Shown one piece after another: positions 47,087-57,687 of a stretch of DNA of 64,000 nt. The position numbers were made by a program, and so were the translations under genes. Numbering within the stretch: position 1 is the first letter of the stretch; each line of letters begins with the position of its first letter. The stretch is taken from assembly GCA_017407115.1 (NCBI GenBank), contig JAFQXD010000012.1, positions 1 to 64,000 on the forward strand. Reading direction: 5' to 3'. This stretch comes from Methanobrevibacter sp. Lineage in GTDB: Archaea > Methanobacteriota > Methanobacteria > Methanobacteriales > Methanobacteriaceae. The notes below the pieces were generated by a model. That model ran no database searches. It was not told the DNA's origin and saw only the letters and a list, made by a program, of their open reading frames with translations.

Positions 47087-50041
47087 CTAGTCATTGACGA
47101 AATAGCTGTAAAGTTCATCCTTGACTTCAGTGTTGATTTTGAATTTGAAGTTTACAATTGGGTGCTGTTTGCCGTCAATTTCCCTATAAACCTGCTTATA
47201 GTTTAATGGAGTTAGATTACCTATATAGTAGAATTCAATTCCCTCATCATTGCTTTTTTGAATAAATAGCTCAATGTCCAAACCGTTGTAGTTAATGATT
47301 GGCTCCAGTTCCGGTGAAGATGTTTTTCTGTTGTTTCTACTCATCCAGTTGAACGTAACCTTATCAATGAAATGATCTTCGTAGTTGATGGTTTCTGAAA
47401 TGTCTTCCTTTTTGTTGTAGGTTACAAAAATTGGGCAGGTATCATATTTGATTTTATATCCCCCGATGTTTTGACCATTCATGAATCTCTCCCAGTTGAG
47501 GATTCTTAAAACATCCTCACGAGAGTACTTTTCATATAATTTAAACGGATTTAAATCATCATAGACATTGTCGTACTTGTAAAATCCATATTTTAAGCTA
47601 TCATCCAAATGATTCAAATAAGTAGGATTTGCCAGACATTTTTTAAATAAACCTGAAACTTCAAATTTATAATCTTTATTGTTTTTAAGGTCTTGGTAAA
47701 CATTTTTGTCAAAATCAAAGAACATATTTTCAATGTTCAAATCCTCATCTGTTACAAACTGGATCGTGTTTGCCTGATAATCATCACTTGTCTCCTTTCG
47801 GTAGAAATTCATACTTAAAACGTTTATTGCACTTTTTACCGATTCAAACTGGTTTTCAAGACCATATTTTTCTTTTAAGTATTTTTCGACCTGACTTACA
47901 GTGAAATATCTGTTATATTTAAGGCAGCTTAATATCACAAGCTCGTGTGGCCTTATTCCTTTTATCAATTTTTTGGAAATGAATCTCAATGTTGCAAGTT
48001 CCTCTTCAGTTAATGTGCTTTCATAGTCTTTTTCAACATAATCAAGGAATGTATGATAACAGTCAAACTTGTTGTGGTTCAGGATAATTTCCGGGTTGAA
48101 GTCTCCGTTGATTGCAAAATCATATAATGAAGGGATTTTTCCAAGCTTGTATTTTAGATTGTTGTACTTTTCCTTAAATAGGGCAACTTTGGAAAATGAA
48201 GTGTTGTTGATTGACTCATATATCCTCTTTTTGGAAATCTCGTCAAAGTTGATTGAAGATGCGCCCGGAATGATCTTGTTTCCTTCAATCAGGTATTTTC
48301 TGATTTTATCCTTGTCATATGACCTGTCACCGGATAGAGCAATCGGAATCATGAAATTGTTTTTATAATTACCTATGAAATCCAATATTACAACAAATTC
48401 CTTGTTTTTGTATTTTCTAAGGCCCCTTCCTAATTGTTGGATGAAGATAATTGGAGATTCGGTTGGCCTTACCAAAAGAACCTGATTGATTTCAGGGATG
48501 TCAACACCCTCATTGAAGATGTCTACCGTGAAAATGTATTCCAGTTTGTCTGGATTATTGTCATTTGTAAGTCTATCAATAGCTTCCAGACGTTTTTCCT
48601 GTGAATCATCACCGGTAAGAACAATTGACGGATGACCTCTTTTGGAAAATTCCTCTGAAAGCATTTGCGCTTCTTTTTTTCTTGAGCAAAATACCAGTGC
48701 CTTGATTCTATCTCCGGAGTATCCGTAAAACTCTGATTTTTCCAAAAGGTAATCAACACGCTTGGCAGAAGCAAGCAGGTTGAAGTCAGAAAAATCATCA
48801 TCAATCTCACCTGTGTCAAACTCGACGTCGGTGATTCCAAAATAGTGGAACGGACACAATAAATCTTCCTCTAAAGCTTCCTGCAACCTGATTTCATGGG
48901 CGATGTTGTTGTCAAATAAATCATAGATGTTAAAGCCATCTGTCCTCTCAGGCGAAGCGGTCATTCCCAAAAGGAATTTAGGCCTGAAATAATCTAAAAT
49001 CTTTAAATAAGAATAAGCTCCTGCCTTGTGGCCCTCATCAATGACAATATAGTCAAAATAATGTTTGTCAAATCTTGTGTAAACCTCTTCCTTGCTCATC
49101 ATCTGAATTGTTGAGAAAAGATAAGGTTTATCATAATCTTTGGAGTTGCCTGACAAAAGGCCAAATTTATCATGGTCTTTTAAAACATTTTTATATGCAT
49201 CATAAGACTGCTTTGCAATCTGTTCCCTGTGAACTAAAAATAAAAATCGTTTAGGCTTGAAATCCTTAACTGCAAAGGCTGAAGCGTAAGTCTTACCTGT
49301 ACCTGTGGCTGAAACCAGAATGGCCCTGTTTTCACCCTGCTTTATTAAAGACCTTAAGTTTTTAATGAAATCCTCCTGCATGATATTTGGAGTCAAATCC
49401 TTAATGTTTTGCTCTTTAAGCTCATTGGTGATTTGCCTGATATTTTTGAAGTTTTTGTTATCGTTATATATTTTTTCATACTCTGGAAGGACATCGTCCA
49501 GGTTGTCAGCATTCACCCATAACTCATTGAACTCTTTTTTGAGTTCACCTAACATTTCACCCTCTTCAAGTGATGTGAACTCAACATTCCATTCCTTGTT
49601 GACTGCAAGGGCGTTCATGGTCAGATTTGAGCTTCCGACAATTCCCCTGTAAATATTGTCCTTTTTGAAAATGTAACCTTTAGTGTGGAAACCCTCCTTT
49701 TCTTGGGAGTAAAGTTTGATTTCAAGGTTTTTGAATTCCTGAAGCTTTCTTAACGCTTTAGGTTCTGTAAAATAGAGATAGTCTGTCGTGAGAATTTTTC
49801 CCTTAATGTCGTTTTTCTCGAGATGCCTGAACTCTTCTAGAAGCTGAACAATGCCTCCGTAAGTGATGAAGGCCGAGGAGATAATGAATTCATCACAATC
49901 CCTGATTTCATCCCTGATTGAGTTTATGACCTTATTGTTTTTGTTGTTGTAGAGAAGTTTAGGTCTAAAATCAGCGCTGGAGCTAAACTGTTCGTTTATG
50001 AATGCAGTCTTTGCTCCGTTTATAATGTCTTCAGGGTTCAT
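47087..50041 (-). CDS. PLD nuclease-SF2 helicase-DUF3427 protein
   Basis: 984 residues in one chain. Residues ~40-200 form a phospholipase-D-like nuclease with one H-x-K-x4 motif (F-H-T-K-G-Y-I-F) and G-S-S-N-L-T-M-N-A-L. Residues ~225-600 are a superfamily 2 helicase: Walker A S-A-T-G-T-G-K-T-Y, D-E-G-H box, M-T-A-S-P-E-R and motif VI Q-Q-L-G-R-G-L-R. The remaining ~380 residues match the DUF3427 region (I-R-P-H-E-L, H-F-I-D-K-V-T-F-N-W-M-S-R-N-N). Such fusions recur in prokaryotic defence islands. It is last in a four-gene minus-strand block after Nudix (17 bp) and the McrBC-like pair, so a role in defence against foreign DNA is likely. Confidence 0.87.
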   Translation of the reverse strand: MNPEDIINGAKTAFINEQFSSSADFRPKLLYNNKNNKVINSIRDEIRDCDEFIISSAFITYGGIVQLLEEFRHLEKNDIKGKILTTDYLYFTEPKALRKLQEFKNLEIKLYSQEKEGFHTKGYIFKKDNIYRGIVGSSNLTMNALAVNKEWNVEFTSLEEGEMLGELKKEFNELWVNADNLDDVLPEYEKIYNDNKNFKNIRQITNELKEQNIKDLTPNIMQEDFIKNLRSLIKQGENRAILVSATGTGKTYASAFAVKDFKPKRFLFLVHREQIAKQSYDAYKNVLKDHDKFGLLSGNSKDYDKPYLFSTIQMMSKEEVYTRFDKHYFDYIVIDEGHKAGAYSYLKILDYFRPKFLLGMTASPERTDGFNIYDLFDNNIAHEIRLQEALEEDLLCPFHYFGITDVEFDTGEIDDDFSDFNLLASAKRVDYLLEKSEFYGYSGDRIKALVFCSRKKEAQMLSEEFSKRGHPSIVLTGDDSQEKRLEAIDRLTNDNNPDKLEYIFTVDIFNEGVDIPEINQVLLVRPTESPIIFIQQLGRGLRKYKNKEFVVILDFIGNYKNNFMIPIALSGDRSYDKDKIRKYLIEGNKIIPGASSINFDEISKKRIYESINNTSFSKVALFKEKYNNLKYKLGKIPSLYDFAINGDFNPEIILNHNKFDCYHTFLDYVEKDYESTLTEEELATLRFISKKLIKGIRPHELVILSCLKYNRYFTVSQVEKYLKEKYGLENQFESVKSAINVLSMNFYRKETSDDYQANTIQFVTDEDLNIENMFFDFDKNVYQDLKNNKDYKFEVSGLFKKCLANPTYLNHLDDSLKYGFYKYDNVYDDLNPFKLYEKYSREDVLRILNWERFMNGQNIGGYKIKYDTCPIFVTYNKKEDISETINYEDHFIDKVTFNWMSRNNRKTSSPELEPIINYNGLDIELFIQKSNDEGIEFYYIGNLTPLNYKQVYREIDGKQHPIVNFKFKINTEVKDELYSYFVND

Positions 50042-50058
50042 TTTTTATTCTCTTTGAG

Positions 50059-50451
50059 TTAATCGTTCATGGTTTTCTTTAGATAGTCTACGGCTTCGAT
50101 ATCAGCAGGAATCCAATCGACTTCGTCAAGTTCGGCTTTTGCAAGCCATCTGGCGTCGTTGTGCTCGAGAAGCTTTGGAGTTCCTTTAGTTATTATTGCT
50201 TCAAAACAGGACATCTTAAGATAAAAAGTAGGATACTGATATTCTAAATCTAAGGCGAATTTGGTGGGTTTGATTGTACAGTCGAGCTCTTCCTTGATTT
50301 CTCTAATTAGTGCCTGTTCTTTGGTTTCGTTTGGTTCTATTTTTCCGCCTGGGAATTCCCACATATTGATGAACTCGCCATAGCCCCTTTTGGTTGCTAG
50401 AATCTTGTTATCTTTTTTAATAATAGCTGCAACGACATTTAAAGTTTTCAT
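50059..50451 (-). CDS. Nudix hydrolase (MutT-like)
   Basis: 130 residues. The complete Nudix box G-G-K-I-E-P-N-E-T-K-E-Q-A-L-I-R-E-I-K-E-E-L is at about 36-57, preceded by M-W-E-F-P. It would hydrolyse a (deoxy)nucleoside triphosphate such as an oxidised dGTP. Being sandwiched between the nuclease and helicase genes of the defence block, it may instead process a modified nucleotide or signal in that system. GGAGATTTATCAAC precedes ATG 50451. Confidence 0.9.
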   Translation of the reverse strand: MKTLNVVAAIIKKDNKILATKRGYGEFINMWEFPGGKIEPNETKEQALIREIKEELDCTIKPTKFALDLEYQYPTFYLKMSCFEAIITKGTPKLLEHNDARWLAKAELDEVDWIPADIEAVDYLKKTMND

Positions 50452-50498
50452 GTTGATAAATCTCCTGATTAAATATATAGCAGCTTACGTTATATAGT

Positions 50499-52367
50499 TT
50501 AATAATTAGCACTATTGAGAGTGAATTCCATTAAACCGTGACTAAATAAAAGTGTCTTTAGAACTTCTTTAATGAAAATTTCCAGATTGTCTTCCTCTAC
50601 ATCATCATTTCCAGGAGTTAAAGAGAATGCCCCAACAGATGGAATAATTAAATCAGATTCATAAAATCTTTTTGTCTTGTTTCCAGGATATAACACATAA
50701 GACCCTTCAGTTTTCAAAATTGAATCCTTATATGTATGCATCTTATAAATATCTCCATCTTTAAATTCACGGTCTTTTTCTTCTAAAGAATCCCTTTCAT
50801 CGATTTCTTTATCCAAATCGTTATCAGACACTTCAATCTTATTGTAAAAATCAATGATTTCTAATTCTGATCTGTATTTTGCATCAAAGTGAATATAATG
50901 TCTATGTTCACCAATTGAAATAAGTAACGTATAATCCGGTTTAAAAGCAAGCGAATATGACCTATATTTTGATTTATCTGAAAATCTTAAATTATAAAAC
51001 AGATTAACATCAATTTCATTATCACGAATGAATAATTTGAATTTTTTAGCTGACCTTTCTCCTTTTTTAATGTTAATTGACCAATTATCTCTATTGATCT
51101 CAAAAACATCTTCAAAGTTGATCTTGATAACACTTAAATCATTTAACACTTTCAATATTTTGAAATAACACCAATATTCATATAATTCAGATAATTTTTT
51201 CTCAAATCCTTTAAATTGATTATTTACTTCATCCCAACTTAACCTAAATGAAAATTCAAGCATTAAGAAGTAATGAAAAATCTCCCGATATCCTTCTTTT
51301 TTCTGTAAAATCTGTGAATTGAAAGGAACATAATCCATTGAAGATATATGATTGAAAAACTTACTTGACAAATAATATGAAATTTCATCACTAAAATACA
51401 ACAGTTTATCGTTAATGTAGCCTTCCTTTGAGCTTTTAAGTAATTTTTCGACTAAATTTTGTATTAATTCCAGGAAATATTTGAAAAACCTATTTTCAGG
51501 AATATCAATAACCTCCTCATGCTTGACTTGCTCCAAATCAGAGGGAATGAAGCCATTTAATTTATCAACTATTAAGAAATCAGCACGTGACTTGGATAAT
51601 TTATTTGGTTTTGAAACAATATTTTTTAAAGTTTCCTGATTAACATTTGATGCAAATGAAACCGGAACTGTTTCAATATGATTTCTAAGCTGTGAATGAA
51701 GGTTTTTAGATAGATATTCAAAAATTGAAGGCAAATTATCTTCTCTGAAAAGATACTCTAAAAACATGAAATCTTCATAGTATGTTTCTTTTTTTCTTAA
51801 ATCCAGCTCAAATTCCTGATATAATGGAGAATTTACTTCAAAAATTAAACTTAATGCATGCTGTGATAAGTCAGCTATCATTGCCGAATATTGATTAAAA
51901 TAATCTATTTTTTTAGACCTTACTTCAATTGGAATTTTAATGGAGTTAATGTTGTCCTTTCGAACATCTAAAAATGATTTTCCAACATAACTTCTAAAAT
52001 TTAGAGTTCCAAGTATTTTACCATCTAAAGAGAACCTGAATGGTTTGAAATGATTGTCATTGATTTTAGTTAACGAATATAAAACATCAAGATTAACTTT
52101 GGATTCACTAGATTCAAATAAAATCTGATATTCAGTTTCTTCTAAAAACATTAATTTGGCAAAATTAGCTCCGATATTTGGACAATATTGAATAGGAGTT
52201 AAATTATCTGGTTCATCAACAATCGGAACATTTTCTAGAGTCATAGACTGTGAAATGTTAATATTAGATTCCAAATCTCCCCTATAATCAAGAGAACTAA
52301 CTGTTAATGTTCCAAATTCATTTAAATCTTCATCGGTTAAGTGAATTATAACTTTTTGCTCAATCAT
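50499..52367 (-). CDS. DUF2357/DUF524 PD-(D/E)xK nuclease, McrC-like
   Basis: 622 residues. The N-terminal ~270 residues are beta-rich (DUF2357). The C-terminal domain has the PD-(D/E)xK pattern F-K-P-D-Y-T-L-L-I followed by H-F-D-A-K-Y-R about 20 residues later, the DUF524 nuclease of McrC relatives. It would cut DNA when driven by the AAA motor encoded 7 bp upstream. The family replaces classical McrC in many McrBC-like restriction systems. Confidence 0.83.
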   Translation of the reverse strand: MIEQKVIIHLTDEDLNEFGTLTVSSLDYRGDLESNINISQSMTLENVPIVDEPDNLTPIQYCPNIGANFAKLMFLEETEYQILFESSESKVNLDVLYSLTKINDNHFKPFRFSLDGKILGTLNFRSYVGKSFLDVRKDNINSIKIPIEVRSKKIDYFNQYSAMIADLSQHALSLIFEVNSPLYQEFELDLRKKETYYEDFMFLEYLFREDNLPSIFEYLSKNLHSQLRNHIETVPVSFASNVNQETLKNIVSKPNKLSKSRADFLIVDKLNGFIPSDLEQVKHEEVIDIPENRFFKYFLELIQNLVEKLLKSSKEGYINDKLLYFSDEISYYLSSKFFNHISSMDYVPFNSQILQKKEGYREIFHYFLMLEFSFRLSWDEVNNQFKGFEKKLSELYEYWCYFKILKVLNDLSVIKINFEDVFEINRDNWSINIKKGERSAKKFKLFIRDNEIDVNLFYNLRFSDKSKYRSYSLAFKPDYTLLISIGEHRHYIHFDAKYRSELEIIDFYNKIEVSDNDLDKEIDERDSLEEKDREFKDGDIYKMHTYKDSILKTEGSYVLYPGNKTKRFYESDLIIPSVGAFSLTPGNDDVEEDNLEIFIKEVLKTLLFSHGLMEFTLNSANY

Positions 52368-52374
52368 TTAAATC

Positions 52375-54165
52375 TTAATTAATAAATGAAACATATCTTT
52401 GCTCTGATAATACTTTAGACATGTTTTGAAGCTTTAATGCTGAAGTATAATACCTGCAGTTATCTTCAGTAATAGTGAAGTTTTTAGGATTTTCGTTATT
52501 GTTTCTATCTTCCAAACAACTGTTAAACAGATTAGTCAACACATTTCCAATAGCTTTCTCTGATCCATGTAATTTTGGAAGAATCTTTTGTTTAATCTGA
52601 GCATCAAAGTACCTCTGCCAGTTGTCCCAGTCATCAGGTTCGTTTTCGTATTTCCATGCCACGACCATGAATCTTAGAATTTCATTGATTACTCTAAACC
52701 CAAAGTCGAAACTAGAGTCCTTAAGTATTTCTTGGAATGCTGTAAGCTCAATAGCTAAAATATCCCATAGACTATTATCATTATATGAAATTTCAGATAA
52801 GATTTCCTTTAAATCTTCAATATTTAAGTTAGAGATATCAGAGTCAATTAATGGAGATTGTAAATAGTTAATATCCCCTTCAAAATCCCCTTCATCTAAA
52901 TCAGAAGACATATACTCCCATGCAGTTAAAGTGTTAAATTCAATAGTATTTGCCCTATCCAGAACTTTCGGTGAAAACATATAAGTTGTTTCATCAACAT
53001 TAACTGTTCCTATTATGAAAAGGTTTTTTGGAAGTTCTAAAGTTTCATTATTACCATACAAAGGTATTTCTTCACCACTTTCAATAGCTGATAAGAAATC
53101 TGCGAAATATCTCTCAACATGAGACAAATTCATCTCATCCAATATTAAGAAATATGGATTTTTTGGATCCTTTTGAGCTTTTTTGATTAACTCATAAGCA
53201 GGAGTTGATTGATATTCTTCAGTAATTACATTATAGTAACCTACAATGTTAGTGTTATCCGTCCAGTTAGCACCAACTGGGACAATTTGGTACTTTGAAT
53301 CATCATTTCCATAGCAGTCTAATGATTCAGTTTTTTGTGATTTCGAACATTCCCATTTAGAAATAAAACTATCAAAATTGAATTTATCAATGTTTAATTC
53401 TAGATTTACCTCTTTTCCATCATTTTCTCTTAAATATTTTTGTAATGGATCATTTTTCTTAAAAGTTAATTTAGGAACACATCTTATCCTTGCAGTTGAT
53501 TTAATACCATTAACAATTACATTACAATCAAAATAACCGGAATCAAAAGGATAATATTCAAAAATATTCTTATTTACAAACCATTGCCTTTTTTCATAAG
53601 CAGACTTATTAGAGTTTTGTTTTAATAAAATTTTTCCAGAAGGTTCAATGTAGTCATTTTGAATAAAATTTTTTAAATCATCACATGAAATTTTTAAATC
53701 TGCCCAGCCATTTGGATTTTGATCATATAAATCTTTAAAATAATCTCTAATCTCATCACTATCATAATATAATTGAGCTAATACTTTAATATCTCCCTTT
53801 GCAGGAATACTATCTACATTCATGTCAAATTTAGCGCCACATTCATTAATAGGAATAACTTTTGAAATTTCTTCTTTACCCAAAGTCCATCCTTTATTTT
53901 CCCATGATGAATAATTGGTTTTAACTTTTAATGTAAAAAAACCATCATCATCCAGATGGCCATTATTTGAATTTGAATATTCGCAAACATATTTGGCAAA
54001 CAATTGAGATAGCTTTGTTTTTCCAGTTCCAGAATTTCCAGTCAATATCTCAAATGGCTTAACTTTTAAAGATAAAAGATAATTTTCAATTAATTTTTTA
54101 TCAAAATAATATCCATTAGCAATTAGATATTTGTAAAATGAATCCTCATTTAAATTTTCGACCAT
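52375..54165 (-). CDS. mcrB: McrB-like AAA+ GTPase with an inserted domain
   Basis: 596 residues from ATG 54165 (GAGTGGG upstream). Walker A G-N-S-G-T-G-K-T-K-L is near residue 45, Walker B F-L-I-L-D-E-M-N-L-S-H-V near 340 and the McrB signature G-T-V-N-V-D-E-T-T-Y-M-F-S-P-K-V near 390. About 200 residues separate Walker A from the next conserved block (G-A-N-W-T-D-N-T-N-I-V-G-Y-Y); this is much longer than usual and looks like an inserted substrate-recognition domain. There is no N-terminal DNA-binding domain. It pairs with the DUF2357/DUF524 nuclease as a type IV-like restriction system. TATA-like sequence lies at about 54222-54240. Confidence 0.85.
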   Translation of the reverse strand: MVENLNEDSFYKYLIANGYYFDKKLIENYLLSLKVKPFEILTGNSGTGKTKLSQLFAKYVCEYSNSNNGHLDDDGFFTLKVKTNYSSWENKGWTLGKEEISKVIPINECGAKFDMNVDSIPAKGDIKVLAQLYYDSDEIRDYFKDLYDQNPNGWADLKISCDDLKNFIQNDYIEPSGKILLKQNSNKSAYEKRQWFVNKNIFEYYPFDSGYFDCNVIVNGIKSTARIRCVPKLTFKKNDPLQKYLRENDGKEVNLELNIDKFNFDSFISKWECSKSQKTESLDCYGNDDSKYQIVPVGANWTDNTNIVGYYNVITEEYQSTPAYELIKKAQKDPKNPYFLILDEMNLSHVERYFADFLSAIESGEEIPLYGNNETLELPKNLFIIGTVNVDETTYMFSPKVLDRANTIEFNTLTAWEYMSSDLDEGDFEGDINYLQSPLIDSDISNLNIEDLKEILSEISYNDNSLWDILAIELTAFQEILKDSSFDFGFRVINEILRFMVVAWKYENEPDDWDNWQRYFDAQIKQKILPKLHGSEKAIGNVLTNLFNSCLEDRNNNENPKNFTITEDNCRYYTSALKLQNMSKVLSEQRYVSFIN

Positions 54166-54408
54166 AATAAACCCACTCAAAGCAATTTTACGAAATGAAA
54201 TCAATATCCCGTAATTAATACAATTTATATATAAACTTATATTAAAAAATAATGATCAAAAAAATATAATCGTTACTAAACTCTAATGATTAAAATTAGA
54301 TTATAAATTGAGTTATATTGAAAAAAAGTTCAGTTATTAAAAAAATAGTTCTAAATCAAAAATAGTCTAAAAAAAGAAAAAATAAAAGGTGATAGATTTT
54401 TAAAAAAT

Positions 54409-54702
54409 CTATCCGAAGAGAGCACCTAATCCAGCTGCTGCTGCTTCTTCAGAAGCTTCTTCTTCTTCCTCTTCTTCTTCAGCTGCTTCAGCTGCTGCAG
54501 GTGCAGCTGCAGGTGCTGCTGCTGCCATAGCAGTAGTTTCCATAGCTTCGTCGATGTCAACATCTTCTAAAGCTGCGATTAAAGCTTTGATTCTTGCTTC
54601 GTCAGCTTCGATTCCTGCTGCTTCGATAATACTTTTAACATTTTCTTCGTTAATATCTTTTTCTGCACTGTGCAAAATCATTGCCGCATATATATATTCC
54701 AT
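54409..54702 (-). CDS. rpl12: Ribosomal protein P1 (L12), stalk
   Basis: 97 residues: an N-terminal dimerisation helix ([13 protein letters not shown]), an Ala-rich hinge, then an acidic Glu run and the factor-binding tail G-L-G-A-L-F-G shared with P0. It is the last gene of the ribosomal block, and the mRNA order L11-L1-L10-L12 is the archaeal norm. Confidence 0.97.
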   Translation of the reverse strand: MEYIYAAMILHSAEKDINEENVKSIIEAAGIEADEARIKALIAALEDVDIDEAMETTAMAAAAPAAAPAAAEAAEEEEEEEEASEEAAAAGLGALFG

Positions 54703-54761
54703 GTTATCACCATTAATTTTTTAAAGTGTTAGTTTTATTATAAAAATTTTAAATTATAATT

Positions 54762-55769
54762 TTAGAATAGCAATCCTAACCCAACTGCTGCATCTTCTTC
54801 TTTTTCTTCTTCCTCTTCTTCAACAACTTCTTCTTCTTCAGCCACTTCTTCAACGTCTGGAGCTGCTGCTACAGCAACGTTGGAAAGTTTGTCTGCTAAT
54901 TTGTCACTTAAAGCACCTTCAACACCAGATACTTCTGATGCTAAAGCTAACATTTTAGCCTGTGCCAAACCAATGATTGGTTCTGAAGTTTCAGCAGTCA
55001 TGATTGCTCCTGCAACACCGACATTGATTGCTCTGGTGTATGCGAGAGTAATGATAGTTGAAGTTGTTTCTTTAGTAGGAATAGCTGCGTTTACGGATAA
55101 GTTGAATGCATTTCTGAATGCATTTTGTACGTCAGCTAATGTTTGTTCTTCGTCGATTGCAAGTACATCGGAAGTGTAAACAGATCCTTCTTCGTATACT
55201 GCTTTTAAGTCAATTCCCACTTCCATCGGATTAATATCCAATCTTGTTAAGGTAGCTGCCATCTGTTTGGATACTTCCTCACCGGCTTCTACTACAACGG
55301 TACTTTTTTGGATAAAGATTTTTCCGTCTTGTGGTCTAGCAGGAATTCCAACTTGTCCCAATTCACCCATAAATGCGAGGTTGGTTAAACCTGTGTCCCC
55401 TTCAGGTACAACAATGTCTTCAGGTGCAATAGCGCCGGCTTTTGCAGGAGCTGAAGTTTTACTGTTTTCCAAAATTTTATATAATTTGAAAGGGTTCATT
55501 TCGGTTGCAATAATTGCAATTTGACCATCCATATGTTCGGATAAATCGACAATGTTGGTTTTATCAGCATTACAATCTTCAAGAGCTAAGTCAATGAGAT
55601 TTTTCTTGGACATTCTGATTACAGCATCCTGTTTGAGATTTTTTCTCATTTCCTGAAGCTGTTTTGCAGGAATGTTCATTAAATCTACAATACCAATAAC
55701 ATCATAGCTATTGATGAGTTCGATTAACTCTTTAACTTCTTCCTTTTTCCATTCAGCAACATGAGCCAT
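54762..55769 (-). CDS. rplP0: Ribosomal protein uL10 (P0)
   Basis: 335 residues. The rRNA-binding N-terminal domain ([17 protein letters not shown]) is followed by the archaeal insertion, helices that carry L12 dimers, and an acidic tail ending V-G-L-G-L-L-F. Its ATG overlaps the final base of the L1 stop region, so the genes are coupled. Confidence 0.97.
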   Translation of the reverse strand: MAHVAEWKKEEVKELIELINSYDVIGIVDLMNIPAKQLQEMRKNLKQDAVIRMSKKNLIDLALEDCNADKTNIVDLSEHMDGQIAIIATEMNPFKLYKILENSKTSAPAKAGAIAPEDIVVPEGDTGLTNLAFMGELGQVGIPARPQDGKIFIQKSTVVVEAGEEVSKQMAATLTRLDINPMEVGIDLKAVYEEGSVYTSDVLAIDEEQTLADVQNAFRNAFNLSVNAAIPTKETTSTIITLAYTRAINVGVAGAIMTAETSEPIIGLAQAKMLALASEVSGVEGALSDKLADKLSNVAVAAAPDVEEVAEEEEVVEEEEEEKEEDAAVGLGLLF

Positions 55770-56413
55770 TAGATCACCCTCACTACTGGTCCCATAGTTG
55801 TTTTTATAAACATGGACTTAATTTGACTTCTTCCTTTTTCTAAATTGCGGTCTAAGACTGTAAGAACAGTTTCAACATTTTCAGCTATTTCCTCGTCTGA
55901 CATGTCTTGGCTTCCGACAACAACCTGAATACTAGCTTGCTGTTTTACGCCAACTTTGACAGTGTTTTGTAATCTTTCTAAAAGAGGGTCCAGTTTGATA
56001 CTTGCAGGCACTGGTTTTGGCATTTTTCCACGAGGACCTAATACAGGACCGAGGAATCTACCAACGAGTGGCATCATATCAGCTTGAGCTACTAAGAAAT
56101 CTACAGAGTTTGCCATTTTTTTGGCGGATTTTCTGTCTTTTCCGAACTCTTCTAAATCTCCTTTATTAATTACAGTGTCAAGACCAGCATCTTTAGCTTG
56201 AACAATGAGTTCCCCGTCAGCGATGACTCCGATTTTAACATCTTTGCCACGGCCGTTAGGAAGAGTAACTTCCTCATTAAACCTATTTTCTGGCTTTCTG
56301 ACATCTAAGTCACGGATATTGATAATAATATCCACAGACTCAGTGAAGTTTCTCGGCTTTGATTGTTCTTTTGCCTCCTTCACCGCGTTAATTACATCTT
56401 GTGTCATATTCAT
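55769..56413 (-). CDS. rpl1: Ribosomal protein uL1
   Basis: 214 residues, the usual archaeal length. It has [10 protein letters not shown] at the start, [11 protein letters not shown] near 130 and P-V-V-R-V at the end. It binds the L1 stalk of 23S rRNA and in methanogens represses its own operon translationally. A 173-bp spacer separates it from L11, longer than others in the block, where a regulatory site could lie; I did not identify one. Confidence 0.97.
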   Translation of the reverse strand: MNMTQDVINAVKEAKEQSKPRNFTESVDIIINIRDLDVRKPENRFNEEVTLPNGRGKDVKIGVIADGELIVQAKDAGLDTVINKGDLEEFGKDRKSAKKMANSVDFLVAQADMMPLVGRFLGPVLGPRGKMPKPVPASIKLDPLLERLQNTVKVGVKQQASIQVVVGSQDMSDEEIAENVETVLTVLDRNLEKGRSQIKSMFIKTTMGPVVRVI

Positions 56414-56586
56414 CCCCCATGAACGTTATGTTCATTGGATTTTTTTGGTTTCATGAGTATCATTTACAAGAAAAAAATTCTTAAACGATTGCATGAATTA
56501 AAAACAGTATATCAATTATAACCGAAATTATAACGTCATATACACTGTCATTATTAACTTTAATTTAATTTTTATATGATTGATAT

Positions 56587-57069
56587 CTATTCTGCAAAGA
56601 GATCATCATATTCTCCGGCATCCACATCTTTCTGTGCTTGTCTTGGGTCTTTGCCGTCTACGGAAATTCCCATACTTACACAGGTTCCCATGACTTCTTT
56701 GATAGCTGCTTTGTAATCGTTAGCAAGCAATGCATCGAATTTCATTCTTGCGATTTTCAAAGCGGTTTCAATTGGTAAGTCATTTACGATGTCTAAACCT
56801 GGTTCGTGTGAACCTTTGTCGATGCCTAATTCTTCTTTGATTAATGAAGTAGTTGGTGGAGTACCGATTTCAATATCGACTTCTTTAGTGTCTCTATCAA
56901 TCATGACTTTGACTGGCACTTTCATTCCAGCAAAATCAGCAGTTTTTTGATTGATTTCGTCAACCACTTGCATCATGTTAATACCGAAAGGTCCTAAAGC
57001 CGGGCCGATTGGAGGTCCTGCAGTTGCGCTTCCACCTTCGATAAGAACTTCGACTGTATCTTTAGCCAT
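56587..57069 (-). CDS. rpl11: Ribosomal protein uL11
   Basis: 160 residues with [20 protein letters not shown] near the N-terminus and the C-terminal rRNA-binding domain M-G-T-C-V-S-M-G-I. It binds the GTPase-associated centre. Its ATG overlaps the Spt5 stop by one base. Confidence 0.97.
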   Translation of the reverse strand: MAKDTVEVLIEGGSATAGPPIGPALGPFGINMMQVVDEINQKTADFAGMKVPVKVMIDRDTKEVDIEIGTPPTTSLIKEELGIDKGSHEPGLDIVNDLPIETALKIARMKFDALLANDYKAAIKEVMGTCVSMGISVDGKDPRQAQKDVDAGEYDDLFAE

Positions 57070-57539
57070 CAGTCAGCCTCCTTTTGAATTATTCTAATTT
57101 GATCAGCTTTAACAGTAACCGGAATTGGTACTGCAGCTTCTATTAACTCAAGGACGACTTCTTCACGTGATTCATCAATACGAACCACTTTCGCCCTTTC
57201 ACCTTTGAATGGTCCAGAAATAAGCTCAACAATACTTCCTTTTTGTATGGAGGAAATAATCGGTTCTGGTTTCAAGAATCTTTTTGCTTCATCAAAAGTA
57301 ATGCCTACACTACCTTCAACAACCCCTCTTAAATGTTGAACTTTTAAGTCAGGGTTTCTGAGATCTATTTTTGTTGAGGATTCAACTAAAATATACCCTT
57401 TTAAAGATTCCGGAACAAGGATTGAAGAAATGCCTACGCCATCAATGGTTCTAGCTTTACGAGCCAGGAGTCTGGCTACATTTCTTTCTTGACCTGCAGA
57501 GGTCTTAAGAGCATATATGGAACTATTAGATTCTTCCAT
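57069..57539 (-). CDS. spt5: Transcription elongation factor Spt5 (NusG)
   Basis: 156 residues: an NGN domain ([14 protein letters not shown]) and a single KOW domain ([18 protein letters not shown]). It works with Spt4 as the RNA-polymerase processivity clamp. It is the first gene of the L11-L12 operon and is preceded by an unusually long structured leader. Confidence 0.95.
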   Translation of the reverse strand: MEESNSSIYALKTSAGQERNVARLLARKARTIDGVGISSILVPESLKGYILVESSTKIDLRNPDLKVQHLRGVVEGSVGITFDEAKRFLKPEPIISSIQKGSIVELISGPFKGERAKVVRIDESREEVVLELIEAAVPIPVTVKADQIRIIQKEAD

Positions 57540-57581
57540 GAAAAATTCACCTATTTTTAATATTTGACTAAATTAATGAAG

Positions 57582-57687
57582 ATCCACAAAAACGTGGATT
57601 CTTAGGTAATTCACAGATGTGAAAATTTACTAAGCGATCCCCTATTCTCCGATAGGTTCAAAATTATCATCCTCTCCAGATAATCTG
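57582..57687 (-). ncRNA. Four-hairpin structured leader upstream of spt5
   Basis: Transcribed on the minus strand, the region contains in order CAGAT/ATCTG (57677-57687), CCTAT/ATAGG (57641-57656), a long stem between 57601 and 57634 (CTTAG with CTAAG, GTAA with TTAC, TTCACA with TGTGAA) and ATCCAC/GTGGAT (57582-57599), ending about 40 bases before ATG 57539. A TATA-like TTTATATA near 57805 would start an RNA of about 230 nt leader length. It could be a regulatory leader of the ribosomal operon or a separate small RNA. Confidence 0.5.
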
